Assembly: GCA_007922305.1 (NCBI GenBank) | Contig: ML677333.1 | Coordinates: 15,150,676 to 15,214,675, forward strand | Direction: 5' to 3' | Source: Dermatemys mawii | Taxonomy: Eukaryota; Chordata; Testudines; Dermatemydidae | DNA: 64,000 nt | Notes under the pieces: generated by a model | Seen by the model: the letters and a program-made list of their open reading frames with translations, nothing else | Databases searched by the model: none | Told to the model about the DNA's origin: nothing | Translations under genes and position numbers: made by a program | In this document: positions 12,051-24,519 of the stretch, one piece after another | Position numbering within the stretch: the first letter of the stretch is position 1 | Layout of the letters: every line of letters begins with the position of its first letter

Positions 12051-13613
12051 TGCTTGACAGAAGATCCTTTTTGATGCCATTTTGATACAATCCAAAATGG
12101 TTGAAATTCCTGGCTTTCTAGGATCAACACCATGCTCTTAACACCAGCTGCTGACTGGCCCAAATAGAGGAATACACTTCGAGTGTTGATACTCTCCTCT
12201 ACGCAAATAAAGTCCTGATGACTTTGGAGGACAAGCCAGAAATATTAGTACTTCCCTCTCAACAGAGAGGCTGTTACTTGAAGCCAGTTTGAGTCCTGGT
12301 GGAAAAAAGGACCTTGAGAGAGATTGCCCAGTCTCCATGGAAACTGAAACAGAGGCTCCAATTTCAGCTCTACCAGCTCTGAAAATCAAGGTCTCCTTGG
12401 TCAGTGGAAAGTTATCAGTATTATTATGGCCTTCTCTCTGTGTATTTTCTAGACCATCTTCCCTACGAAAGGAAAGGCACAGAGGAGATTCTGTGGCCAT
12501 CTGTGTGATAAGGCAGCTATCTGCAGGGATTTGGGTCTGTCTCCCTGGTGAAGTATTTTGGTCTCTTCAAGTTAAAATTATTCATGAACAGGTCATCTGA
12601 AGGGAGAACGAATATCTACACAATTAAATCAAAAACCTCCTGATTCAGGCACCACTAAGAGTTGTTGACCATGTACCCACTGAGCCAGTCCACTTTTTGG
12701 CTCAAGTCCACTTTTATGTGGATCGCTCTGAGAGAAAGGAGAAACTGTTCTGCCCACATCATTATTTCCATTGCTTCCACATGTAGTGCCAGGATCCTCA
12801 TTCCCCCATGGCTTGTTCACACATGCAATTGTAGTCATGTTATCTGACTGAACCAGGAAATGGCTCCCCTTCTAGACAGGTCTGGAACTGTCACAGAGCC
12901 AGTTTGACTTCTTTCAGCTCTAGAAGTTTTATGTTGTGAGCTCTTTCTTCTGTGCTCCAGAGACCTTGATCCATTCACGTCCCAAATGTGCTCCTTTTCA
13001 GGCTGGTATCGGATGTGAGAACTAGGGGGTCTGGAAGGCACATAGAATGCCTCGGCAGATGTTGCCTTGGGCTGACCACCATTTTAGGGAGCTGAACACC
13101 TGCAGCAGGGTCCACACTTGTTCTTTCATGCATTCTGGCGAGTGATCCCACACTCTTAGGATGAAGGCTTGAAGATGCCTTATATGTGATTGTGCTCAGG
13201 GAGTGATCCCTGTACACAGCATCATGGCCTAGCACTTGAAGACATAGTCCCATGGTAGGCCTCCTGAAGCTCCAGAACACAGGGATCGTATCCTGGATTA
13301 TCTGAAATTTTTTCAGTGATGGGTAAATCTTTGTTGTTTAGGTGTCTGTGTCCACTCCCAGGTGAGTTATTCTGGTCCATGGAATCAAGGAACTTTTCCT
13401 GTCATTGATAATGTAGCCATGTGCCTGCAGCAGATTCATTATTTGAGTCATGACTCTGTGTGTTGCAACCTGGGATGGAGCTCTGAACAGGATATTGTCT
13501 AGGAAGGGGTACAGGTGGGTACACTGCGACATGAAAGACTGGCTATGATCACTATCATCATCTGTGTAAAGACCCTTGGGGTGGCGGACAGGCCAAACGG
13601 GAGTGTTAGGTAC

Positions 13614-14411
13614 TGTTGGAATTATTATTAATAGTTGAAATTATTAATACTGATATGGGAATCCGCCAAACACTAATTTAGCCATAAATTCCTTTATTAA
13701 ATCCAAAGGCCAATGGTATTTATACAGTTGCTCTAAACATGCCTAAAAAGCCTAACAAATAAACAATTTACTACACCTATTACAGTAACAAAATATTTAT
13801 AAGCATTTGATCAAGATACTGACAAATGGACTTAACCCAGAGGTGCTTAAAACCCATATTAGTTGGCTCCAATGTGGTCAGGCAAGTATTAGCAATGAAC
13901 TCTTTTAGAGTTTACTTTTTATACCCTTTAACAAATAAGTGAAGTCATTGCCAATGCCCGACTTCAGAAAAAAACCCCCAATCCAAGACAGTTCACCCTT
14001 ATTTCCAATCTTAATCCAGATAAGATTTACAACCACTTTTCTTCACAAGGCCTCTCCTCCCCTCCTTCATGCTGCTTAACCGTTTTCCAGTGCTCCCGGA
14101 TTAACATAGGCTTTAAAACTGGTGTGTAGGTTGGGGAAGGCCCATGTTGGCTCATTTTAAGACAGATTCTTTTTATCTTCTTTAAAAACATCTGCAGTCA
14201 CCCTTATCAGTCAGAGGTCTTGTTTTTAGAAACTTTCCTTTATCTCATTAGTTCTTCTTTGAAGTAGACATCTACCCTACATCATTTCTTCTGGTCTTAG
14301 AACTTATTATATTCAAGGCCTTCCTTCTACTTGCTAGTCAGGGCCTTTCTTTACAACACACATATATTTTCTTAGCTAAACTGAATTCTTAGATTTCATA
14401 TTTATCCTACG
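13614..14411 (-). mobile_element. Solo LTR inserted in the DIRS-like RT
   Basis: A 798-bp insertion is flanked by exact 5-bp duplications ggtac at 13609-13613 and 14412-14416. Reading on the minus strand, the end is canonical (...TTCCAACA) and the start is CGTAGGATAAA, i.e. TG changed to CG. Minus-strand signals fit an LTR: TATAAAAAG at 13915-13923 and AATAAA at 13693-13698, about 80 bp before the 3' end. Removing the insert and one ggtac restores the host RT frame across the junction (…HYQY then LTLPFG…), independent proof of both boundaries. There is no internal region and no partner LTR. Class is not resolved: 5-bp duplications occur in Gypsy and in some ERV groups. Confidence 0.9.
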
Positions 14412-14781
14412 GGTACTGATAGTGCTTCCCACTGCAAGCAAATCTCAGAAGTCTGTGGTGGCAATATGGAAGGAAGATGGGAGTATGGCAGGTAAGCATC
14501 TGCCAGATCTACCGAAGTCAGAAAGTTTCTTTGCAACAGAAATGTCACCACAGAGGTCAGAGTCTCAATCCAAAATTTCATTTTCTTCATACAGTTGAAC
14601 CTTTTGAGGCCAAGAATGGCTCTGATTGCCCCTGTGCATTTTTGAATAACAAAGAAGATGGAGTAGAACTCTAAGAACTTTTCTTCAGAGGGAATATCAC
14701 TCCTGTATCCTGCCATCCAAAATACCAAGCACTTGGGCTTTACAAGTTCTCCGTTGCTAGATGGCTTAGGCTATGAATTAT

Positions 14782-14796
14782 GGGGGGGGGGGGGGG
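14782..14796 (+). repeat. Poly-G tract (15 G)
   Basis: An uninterrupted run of 15 guanines lies inside the upstream part of the DIRS-like remnant. It may be a length-variable homopolymer or an assembly-sensitive site. Confidence 0.9.
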
Positions 14797-15127
14797 TAAC
14801 AAGATATCCAAGATCCCTGCTCTAGAAGGGATCAAGGTGCACTTTGAGATTCCTAGCAAACTTGTGGGCAGAGCAAGCCTGTGCATCCACCTTGGAGATA
14901 TGCAAAGCAGCCCCCTTGGTCAACAGATAATGCCTTAATTAAGGTGGACTGTCTGTCATCTGAAGAGATCTCCTTTGGCAGGAAGGCGCTACAGGTAGTG
15001 GCCAAGAAATAATATTGCCTTTTGCACCGTTCTTTCAAAGGGTGGGGGTACTTTTTTTCTCTTTGTCCTGCTCACTTCTCCCATAACTCTCTCTACATCC
15101 GTTCCTTGCTCACTACTTCCCAGATAT

Positions 15128-15515
15128 CTAGAATTGTGGGAAATGCTAGTTTGCAGAGCAGAAAATTTCCTACCAATAATTTCCTTTTGGCTAGTTGCAT
15201 CTCCCACAATTCTACCCACTCTAGATGGCTCATAAGCCGAAGGTCCGCTATTAAGTGGGATCATTATCATGTGACTGTTTTGTGTACATTTACTTCATTA
15301 ACTTTGGAGTATTTGCTAATAATATTGTCACAATTTTTTTCACAGTTTTACAGTAACCCATCTGGTGGCAACTGGCAGTAAAAGGAGTGTGGCCAGGGCA
15401 CATGATGCCAAATCCTTGAACTGCAGAGTGGGTGGGAGCAGCCAAATGTCCAGAATGTTGGGAGATGCTGCTAGCAGAATGGAAATTATTGGTAAGAAAT
15501 TTTGCTTTATGCTGC
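15128..15515. repeat. Complex inverted repeat next to the DIRS-like remnant
   Basis: The segment at 15451-15514 (…ttgggagatgctgctagcag, ggaaattattggtaagaaat) closely matches the reverse complement of 15153-15214 (…gtgggagatgcaactagcc, ggaaattattggtaggaaat). In addition, 15129-15149 (tagaattgtgggaaatgctag) pairs with 15191-15213, forming a local foldback. The segment lies on the 5' side of the minus-strand DIRS-like element. DIRS elements have inverted terminal repeats and an internal complementary region, so this may be a decayed end of that element, but it could be an unrelated palindromic repeat. Confidence 0.6.
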
Positions 15516-15699
15516 TTTAACTTATTTTTATAGACCACATTCACAATATTTTACTACCACTTGGTATTAAGCTGAATAATGTTCTGCTACTTGTCAATAT
15601 ATGGGAATGGAGTTTATGTACATGCTTACATAATTATGATATTCAGATTATCAATATTTCATCAAATATTAAAAACTCAAATAGCTTAATTGGGGGGGG

Positions 15700-17535
15700 G
15701 TCCAGATAATCTTCATTCAAGAATATTAAATAAAATTGAATGGCACATGAAATTGCAAGCCCATTAGCAAGAATTTGTAATGAATCTGTAAACTCAGGGG
15801 TTGTACCCTATGACTGGAGAATTGCTAACATAGTTCCTATGTTGAAGAAAGGGGAAAAAAATGTGATCCGGGTAACTATAGGCCTATTAAACATTTGTAA
15901 TATGCAAGGTCTTGGAAAAATATTTGAAGGCAAAAGTAGGTAAGGACATTGAGGTCAATGGTAATTGGGATAAAATACAACATGGTTTTACAAAAGATAG
16001 ATCATGCCAAACCAACCTAATCTCCTTCTTTGAGAAGGTAACAGATTTTTTGGACAAATTAAATGCAGTGGATCTAATGTACCTTGACTTCGGTAAGGCA
16101 TTTGGTACAGTTCCACATGGGGAATTATTAATTAAATTGGAAAAGATGAGGATCAATATGAAAATTGAAAGGTGGATAAGGAACTGGTTAAAGGGGAAAC
16201 TATAGCGGGTCATACTGAAAGGCAAACTGTCAGGCTGGAGAGAGGTTACTAGTAGAGTTCCTCAGGAATCAGTTTTGGGACCAATCTTATTTAATCTTTT
16301 TATTACTGACCTCGCACAAAAAGTGGGAGTGTGCTAATAAAGTTTGCGCATGACACAAAGCTAGGAGATATTGCCAATACAAAGAAGGATCGGGATATCC
16401 TACAGGAACATCTGGATGACCTTGTAAACAGGATGAAATTTAATAGTGAAAAGTGCAAGGTCATGCATTTAGGGATTAATAACAAGAATTTTAGTTATAA
16501 GATGGGGACACATCAATTGGAAGTAATGGAGAAGATAAAGGACTATGGAGTACTGGTTGACCACAGGATGACTATGAGCCGCCAATGTGATATGGCAGTC
16601 AAAAAAGCTAATGCAGTCTTGAGATGCATCAGGTGAGGCATTTCCAGTAGAGATAAGGAAGTGTTAGTACCGTTATACTAGGCACTGGTGAGACCTCATC
16701 TGGAATACTGTGTGCAGTTCTGGTGTCTCATATTTAAGAAGGATGAATTCAAACTGGAGCAAGTACAGAGAAGGGCTGCTAGGATGATCTGAGGAATGGA
16801 AAAGCTGTCTTATGAAAGGAGACTGAAAGAGCTTGGCTTGTTTAGCCTAACCAAATGAAGGCTGAGGGGAGATATGATTGCTCTCTATAAATGTATCAGA
16901 CGCTTAAATACCAGGGAGGGAGAGGAATTAATAAGTACCAATGTGGACACAAGAACACATGGATATAAACTGGCCATCGGGAAGTTTAGACTTGAAATTA
17001 GATGAAGATTTCTATCCATCAGAGGAGTGAAGTTCTGGAACAGGGGAGCAGTGGGGGCAAAAGACATATCTGGCTTCAAGACTAAGCTTGTTAAATTTAT
17101 GGAGGAGTTGGTATGATGGGAAGTCTAATTTTGGCAATTAACTGATCTCTGACTGTTAGTGGTAAATATGCCCAATGATGTGAAATGGGATGTTGGATGC
17201 GGTGGGATCTGAGTTACTACAGAGAATTCTTTCCTGGGTGTCTGGCTGGTGAGTCTTGTCCACATGTTCAGGGTTTAGCTGATCGCCATATTTGGGGTCG
17301 GGAAGGAATTTTCCTCCAGGGCAGACTGGCAGAGGCCCTGGGGATTTTGGGCCTTCCTCTGCAGATCACTTGCTGGAGGATTCTCTGCACCATGATCTGA
17401 GGACTTCAATAGCTCAGACTTAGGTTAGTGTTTTATTAGAGAAATGAGTGGGTGAGATTCTGTGGCCTGCGTTGTGCAGGAGATCAGACTAGATAATCAT
17501 AATGGTCCCTTCTGACCTTAAAGTCTATGAGTCTA
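15700..17535 (+). mobile_element. CR1 LINE, 5'-truncated, with decayed RT
   Basis: A plus-strand CR1 copy of about 1.8 kb running into the turtle-type tail (agactagataatcataatgg, ...tctgaccttaaagtctatga). RT pieces in different frames: SGVVPYDWRIANIVPMLKKG, then KDRSCQTNLISFF and MYLDFGKAFGTVPHGELL (motif A), then [12 protein letters not shown] (motif C) and [16 protein letters not shown] text further on. Motif C reads FAHD where an active CR1 has FADD, so a catalytic aspartate is lost, on top of frameshifts and stops. The endonuclease part is missing. The region at 17160-17400 before the tail is the CR1 3' UTR; the 71-codon frame there is not a gene. Confidence 0.92.
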
Positions 17536-17877
17536 TAATCATATCATATTTAGTGCCAAAAACTAAACAAAATTGCTTCCGGAATACTTCAGATGCAGTT
17601 CTTATTTCCTTCCGCTTCCCTAAAAAATACTATTTTTCTCACAGTTAAAGATATTAAGCTTCTCAAAATAAAGCTTCAAAATAATACCTAATTTAATGCT
17701 TTCATGCCAATAAGAGGCTGAAGTTATAATACCCTAGAGTTTAAAAGCATATGTCATAGAACTGGGTATCTCATGTGACAGTTCAACACTTACATCTTTG
17801 CTATCTGTAGGTCCTGGTATGATGTCCTTCAAAGTAAACAGAAAGACTGCCATTGACTTCAGTGGACATTGGTGTAA

Positions 17878-17901
17878 TCTGAATCATCTGAAAATTCTTA
17901 A
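17878..17901 (+). repeat. 24-bp direct repeat, copy 1
   Basis: This sequence starts tctgaatcatctgaaaattc and is identical over 24 bases to 21010-21033, 3.1 kb away in the same orientation. Similarity falls off quickly outside the match. It is probably a fragment of an old interspersed repeat. Confidence 0.7.
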
Positions 17902-20900
17902 AAATAATATCTAGTGGAGGGCTTAAGAAATCCTTTTTAGTTATTAGTTGCAAAGATGCTCTTTCAAACAACCACAAAGTAAAGATTTTGGCAATAGAAA
18001 ACTGCAAAGCAACTAGAGAGAGCAGCTGCAGAATAGGTTGTGTAGTAAAATTACAACATATAGAGAAATTTTCCTCATCTGGATGTTAGGCCTTCTGAAT
18101 ATGCCTAAACAATAACACATAGGACCCAGTTCTCCACTCCCTTGCCCTTTGGGTCACCATAGACTGTCTTTGCAAAGGTGTCAAAGACATTGTCATTCTG
18201 TTTTAAGAGCATGTTACAGCCACTTTGCACTGGTGTGAATGGCAACCCAAGGTACAAATCAGTGGAGAGTTAGGCCCCCAGTATGTCATGGGCCATATAC
18301 ACCCACAAACATTATTGCACGTCTAGTTCTAAATTTAGAATTCAGAAGTGAAAAATATTTGCACTGTACCTACCACCACACACACCCCTGCCGAACCCTG
18401 AGAGAGATCCTTTAGCATTATTGTGATTGAGCATGTTAACTTCTCATATCCAGAAGCCTTATTTACATCTGGAACAAGAGCTCTGTACCTTTGAAACTGA
18501 TAAAACAGGCCGTCAGACTGAAGTGGCTTTGTTAAAATAATCCAAGTTCTTCAGCACAGTTGAGGCTCGTTTCTTTTTAACACAGATGTGGCATAGCTGA
18601 GTAGATTCCCTGCAGACTCCACAGCTGTTTTCAGTAGTGACAAGTGCCCAGCCCAAGCATAACTTCTAATTTGTTCAGACCTCCTTGAATATTAAGTAGT
18701 CTTTTCGACTGATTCAATTAAAAAAATACAGTAGCTTTGACACCACCATCAGCATTGCTGTAGTACCTGTCTCCCTTTCTATGATATGTCAGCTGTACAA
18801 GCTAAGGATGTGATCTTGCTCCCTTTGATTTCAAAGGGAGCAGGATAAGGCTAAATGGGTCATATACTGCCCTCAATCTGGGGCATGCAATTCCAATAAA
18901 AGCTACATTTATGTCAAGCGTTCTATATGGCATCTAGTTTGAAAGGAATGGTAATGGAGAGATAATTCATCCTGAGCACATTATTATGGCTTTTATTAGG
19001 GATAAGAGAGCCATCTTTGCAATGGTTATCCCCTTAGAAATGGTAAATTAAAGGGCAGTTAAGGCAACCTGGAAAGTACTGAAGTCCTAAAGAATCAACC
19101 GCTAGGGGGGAAAGAGAAAACTGTCACAATGAAAGATCAGTATATCAACATTCAACCTATAAGAGGGTCAGTTGTGAACGTCATCATCAGATAGGTAAAA
19201 GTAAATGAAAAAGCTATGTCCGCGCAGTGTTATGATTGAGATTTTTACATGAACACAAAGTCACACAATCTGAAGTTATTGTTCTCACAGCTCATTTGTG
19301 CACATGTAATATTTTGTATCATGTCTGATGCTTTAAAACAAGTTCAGGGAGGCAAAGTTATGGTTAATGTGGAAAATATATAATTTTGATTTTTCTGACA
19401 GTTGTCCAGGTATAAGGTCAGCCAGAATGTTATATTAACACAATATAAGTTTTGTGATGGTTTTGTGGTGGTTACATTAAATTTTCTTGTATTGAGAAAT
19501 TATACAAAAGAAAAGAGATCAATTAAGGTGCCTTGTTTGATCATGATCACTCATTCAAATAAATGCATCATTAGATCACGGGTTTATCTCAAATTTCATG
19601 CGCATGAGTTTATGTAATCCAGGGCCTCGTGCTTCCTACAATTAGCATGCAAAATCTGAAATTAGAGCTGTTCTATCCCAGTAGGAAACAACAACAACAA
19701 TAGACATGGTAGGGCCCTTCTAGTGCCATTTTAAAGGCAGTGGGGATTCGGGGTAATCTGTCACACATTAATGGCTTGGGAGAGTGTGAAGAATCAAGGG
19801 TTGGGTACAACTATCCCAATTTATACACATTGACTCCAATAAACTCTGCAGCATGGAGCTGGCTACAGCTCTGCTCCAATGTTAACCCTCAGCTCCAGAG
19901 CACAACTGGAATCCTGAGTGGGTGCTTCCACTCTCATGAACACCTGAATAGTGTCTTTGTGGCTGTCGGGTTACACACCCAGGGGAGGAGTCTGTGTGTC
20001 CACATTTTCTGAATGGACTGCTCAGTTCAACAAAGATCAGGGCTTCTGGCTGAGAAACTGCTGCATTACTTAACTGAACGGTAACAGAGTTGGGGGTGGG
20101 GGAGCTAAATAAAACAGGAAGTAATGGGGGGCATGGCTCCATCCCATAACATTCCAAGTAATGCAGTTAATCCTGTTATGATCACTTACACCTCACCAAC
20201 AACTTTAAGGATGATACAGGGAGGGATGGTTCTGAAAGTTGGTCATAGAATACCTTAAACAGGCCACACATGCCAAACTACAAGCTGACAGCTCTGTCAG
20301 GATCTTGATTAGGCCCAGGATCTCACATAAGCTCCAAGCCTTCTTCAGCAACTCCAAGTGTTTCAACCACTCGGCTACTGTGGAGCTACTCCATGCCCAC
20401 TTCTGCACTGACCTGACCATCCTCAGAACCCAATATGGAACTACCGTGATGACAGGGTCCATATAAAAGAAATGATTGATAGACAGTGGTTAGGATGAGG
20501 CCCTTTCTCCCACATATGCTAGGGTCAATTAAAGAAAGTAACATACTGGGTATGCAATTATTCAAAAGTCTGTAACCAAGCAAAAAGAAGAGAGAATTGT
20601 GTTAGTCTGCCCACTGAGTAGTTTTTCTTGAATAATGGTTGTCAGGGTGCCAATGCCTCCCGTAAGGGCAGAGTAGGCTGATGATCCTGTCATAGTCCCC
20701 ACAACACATTAGGTAGATAGCAATCGCGTTAATTAAATCACTGGGCCAGATTCTCTCCTAGTGGTGCTGAAATTCCACTGAAATTGATTGGTTAATATTA
20801 GTAGTTCTGCAGTAGTGTCTTGAAGGTTCAACCAGGATCAGAGCCCCATTGTATTAAAATGAATATAGGATCCAGAGACCTAGCTCTAAAGAATTTTCAA

Positions 20901-21009
20901 CATAATTTGAACAAGACACAACACGTAAATGGATAACATACAGAGTAGGATGGGTTAATGGTAATAAGATCACACTTACATAGGCTAGCTGTGTGTACAA
21001 CTTGATTAG

Positions 21010-21033
21010 TCTGAATCATCTGAAAATTCTTAA
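21010..21033 (+). repeat. 24-bp direct repeat, copy 2
   Basis: This is the exact match of 17878-17901. The next bases still agree partly (aaaataat versus gaataaaa), which suggests two diverged copies of one longer repeat. Confidence 0.7.
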
Positions 21034-21839
21034 GAATAAAATCAGCTCTCTCCTACAGTCCTCAACATAGCCACTACAGTTGGTACATTTCTTGTAGGGT
21101 TTACAGCAGAGGTGGGTTTAGAGGAGTATTTGAAAGAAGGGGAGCAGTGGCCTTATTGGTTAGTCTAAGAAAGGCATTCCATAAGAAATTAGTAGACTAT
21201 AAATCCAAAATTAGTGGACTGAATTAATCCCACAGAATAGAGTAGTTAGAACACTAGTCCATCTTACTGCCCATAAAAGATTTCTTTTTAGCAGCATTTT
21301 GACCTATCTAATTTTGAATGTGCCTAAAAATATGCTTCCTCCACCTACTGTGGGAGATACTTTGCAAGCCAACTAATTTCATTCTGTTGCTCCTAATTAA
21401 ACCCTCTTTTCTTATACTACCTAAAATAATCAATCTCCTTCTGTGATCTTTACAACCTTCAATATTTGTAGGCTCTTACCACTTTTAATCACTGCCAACC
21501 TGAGCCAGATCTGAACTGATGACCTAGAGGTGAAAAGCTCTGTCTTCCATTACTGATCCCAAGAGAAATAGATTGCCCATCCCCACCCCCTTTTCATCTA
21601 AAGAAAATTATTTTTCTGTACAGGCTCTTCTTTTTCCATGATTCTCTCTTTGTCAAGAGCTTTTGTAATCATTTTCTTATGGTCCGATCCTGAATGATAC
21701 AGTAATCACCTGCATCAAAGACAATGAGAGATCTAGTAGCTAAATTGCGTGCAGGTTGCATACTTACTCACCAACATGTTCTTTAGGATAGAGGAAGGAT
21801 AGATAACAGTGTAAATAATAACTCTCATTTCTCTTGCAG

Positions 21840-21883
21840 TAAAGACATTTTAAATGGAAGACTCCCAAACTGGGTTTTTAACG
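21840..21883 (+). other. Candidate 44-bp exon (weak)
   Basis: Preceded by a good acceptor (ctctcatttctcttgcag) and followed by a donor-like gtgagc. One frame is open (KDILNGRLPNWVFN) and ends in phase 1, which is compatible with the candidate exon at 47164-47235. Chance splice-like pairs are common in 64 kb of vertebrate DNA, and no homology is recognised, so this stays a weak candidate. Confidence 0.15.
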
Positions 21884-24519
21884 GTGAGCATTTGTGTGTT
21901 ATTTGGTTTGATAATAGCTTTTCCTTAATTCTAAATAATTGATCTTTAATATGTGACTGGCCAAATGTGGTTCTATGTATCAGCAAAAGCAAAAGAAATT
22001 GAAAACTAAAGCTCACAGGGAGTTTTTGGGGACAAAATATATTTTGTTGGAAAATGCTAGTTTGTCACAATCAAAACTCTTTGTGGGAAAGGGTAGGTGT
22101 AGATGAATTATCCATTTTGAAAAAAATGAAAAAAAAGTTGCAGATGTGTCAAAATGTCCTGGTGTGGCAATTTCAAAATGAAAAATTCTGTTTTTCAGTT
22201 TGAAATGACTTTATTTGGAAATTTGTTATTTTAGAATAAATAAAGAAAAGTAAAAATGATCAAAATTGAATCAAAACATTTTGATTGACTTGATCTGATA
22301 ATTTGGGTAGATTTTTGGTTTGTGAAAATGTTCCTCTCTCATATTTTCATCCTGATTAGGGATGAGAAAAAATTAAATTTCAAAAATTCTCATAGGACAA
22401 TAAAACTGTTTTCTTCCTAGCTCTACTGAAACCATAGTGGTGGGTTAGGTGTGGGGCATGGGGAGAGAGATAACTGGTGCATCTTAGTCCCATTTAAGTG
22501 ATACAGGACATCATGAAATTTGACAGTAGTTTTCATTTGGGGGATCACTGAGAGAAAGGCAGCTAAGAAAGGTATCAGAGATGGCTGTCAGAGATGGAGC
22601 TTATATGATTGTTCCTGGGAGCAAGTCAAGGGCAAAAAGGAAAAAAAAAATCTTTCTTGAAAACCCGATATAAAACAAGAGAACAACACATGAATGCCAG
22701 TCGGCATTGCTGGGAGAACAAACTCAGTTAATGAAGGTTAGAAACCTAATGGAATGTTGAGAATGAAATCCAGATTTCCTATTGGTTACTCAGCTAGGCT
22801 TTGATAGCTAAGGCAAGACCAGTATTTGGACCAGAACTCCATATCCATGAAAAAATATAATTTTAACTTTGCAACACATAGGATAATTGCACAAAATTAT
22901 CCTGTGTGTTACAATAGAGTCTGTAATTCTTTTAATCTTAAAGGTTTTTATTAACAACATAATGAAGTCACAATCGATAGGCTGTGGTCTGCAAACCCTT
23001 ACTTACACAAGTGGATGTTACTCAAATGAATTCATGTTGCTCATACAAATAAGCCTTACGAACAGTAGTAGTCGTGGCAGTGTTTGCATGAGTAAGGATT
23101 GTTAATGTGTGTAAACATTTGTTGGATCACATTGCAATCTAGGTTGGAATTTTCTTTGAGTTAATGATTCCTCCAGCTAGTTGTTAACTTCCAGGAGTTA
23201 CGTTTCTTGGTGTTCATTATTGCTTAATAATGGCTCTCAGATACTCCTTTCCCAAGTTTGGTTCATCATTTTTCTTTAATAATTCCTCCCAGGAGAGAAT
23301 GAACTATTGGAGAAACTCCCACCTCCTCCCTTACTAGCTCTGGATACTTAGAAACAAACATTTTAGGGCTCATATCACATGAGAATACATTCTTTGGGCA
23401 GTCATTTGGATCCTAATGACAAAGCAAGTTGCAATTCATTGGTGTTTTGAAGGGAACTCAGAAAACATCTGGCTGAATCAAGGAAAAATATTAGAATTTA
23501 AGAAACCACAGAGGATCAATTTTTCAGTACATGATGTAGATTTGCATCTTCATTGAGGTTCATACAGAACCCAACTTTGCATGTGCAATCAGCTAATTCT
23601 GATTCCAGTTACCTAACTCACGCATGCAAATACAGGCTTTGTCTATGCAAAGTTGTGTATGTGGCCCAGATTTTAGTGGCCCCTTTTAAAAATTTGGCTA
23701 TAATAGTATACAAAGGGATCTCTTATGATAGAGGATTGATGAGATTTGTCACCTTTCCATATGAATAGATGTTAATGTCTATATCACATTGTGTTTCACT
23801 GTGTGACATACAAAATATCTGTACTAGCTGAGATTAGTTTTCATACATTTTAAATAGTTTTTGGCAGAGACTTTGTGTGTGTATACACACATTTATTCAT
23901 ATTTAATTCAAATTCTAGGTTCGATCTGAACTGACTTACCTTAATGAAGGAATACATACTACACCTATAAGTAAAATTCTCCTTGTCTTACAGCTGTGTT
24001 CCTACCTTACATGATAAATTCCATGAAGCAATATTGAGAACCTGTATAAAAAAAAGACATTTCCTTCTTGCAGGAGAGGTGGAATTTTAAGACTGTAGTT
24101 TGAAATCAATATATAAGACAACATGATATGTTATAACAATGCTGTACCACATGCATTTGCACGTGAAACTTCGTCAGGATAAAGCGCATACTTCTAGACC
24201 CCTTCTCATGACAAACTCACTATGATAAGGTGCTTCATGAAGCAAATCAACATAGAGGGCTTACAAAAGCCATTAAGTCACATTCTTTCATGGGGCTAGA
24301 CAGGGTTTCTCAGTTTTTAGCTCCATGCATATGTACTGGGGTATGCAAAATTTGCACTTGGTCAGTGAACCCCAGTGGTAAAAGAACTTGCAGGTAAAAC
24401 AGTAAAAACTGAAACAAAGGAAGGGATTCATGTAATTATATTTTGCATGTCTTCAATCATCATCAAGACAAATCACACAGGGACATAGCCTCCTTGCAGA
24501 TTGAGCGCCTATGTCTCAC
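21884..24519. other. Intergenic stretch with AT-rich imperfect repeats
   Basis: Around 22030-22330 the sequence is a patchwork of 'tttgaaa', 'aaaatg' and 'cattttg' words on both strands, giving an imperfectly self-complementary AT-rich region probably derived from an old repeat. The rest is unique-looking. No gene was seen; the frames at 22887-23105 and 23553-23768 have no motif. Confidence 0.35.

Larger units (their letters stand above)
12060..15010 (-). pseudogene. Degenerate DIRS-like retroelement (RT-RNase H region)
   Basis: This is a minus-strand pol remnant in pieces. From high to low coordinates: YSIFFVIQK...GAIRAILGLKRFN and SVDLADAY (RT motif A, 14402-14728); an LTR insertion (13614-14411); LPFGLSATPRVFT (motif B, just below 13609); YPFLDNILF (motif C, frame 13338-13532) with LLQAHGYIINDRKSSL and THLGV; then an RNase H-like part including SDTSLKR (about 13000) and SLRAIHI...VDWLSG (about 12700), followed by WCLNQEVF and DLF. 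The order RT, RNase H, then VDWLS/W-LN-VF/DLF is characteristic of DIRS-type tyrosine recombinase retrotransposons. Motif C reads FLDN instead of the usual LDD, frameshifts and stops are frequent, and no recombinase domain is visible before the sequence meets the repeat ending near 12050. A minus-strand frame at 14853-15038 may be ORF1-derived. It is inactive. Confidence 0.78.
17536..21839. other. Long intergenic stretch, no gene seen
   Basis: Unique-looking AT-rich DNA. Frames of 60-90 codons (17801-18007, 19402-19617, 19740-20157, 20205-20583) have no domain. A 24-bp sequence is repeated at 17878 and 21010. A short phrase of the 'ccagat...ttgaaattgattgg' foldback family occurs near 20746. 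Confidence 0.4.
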
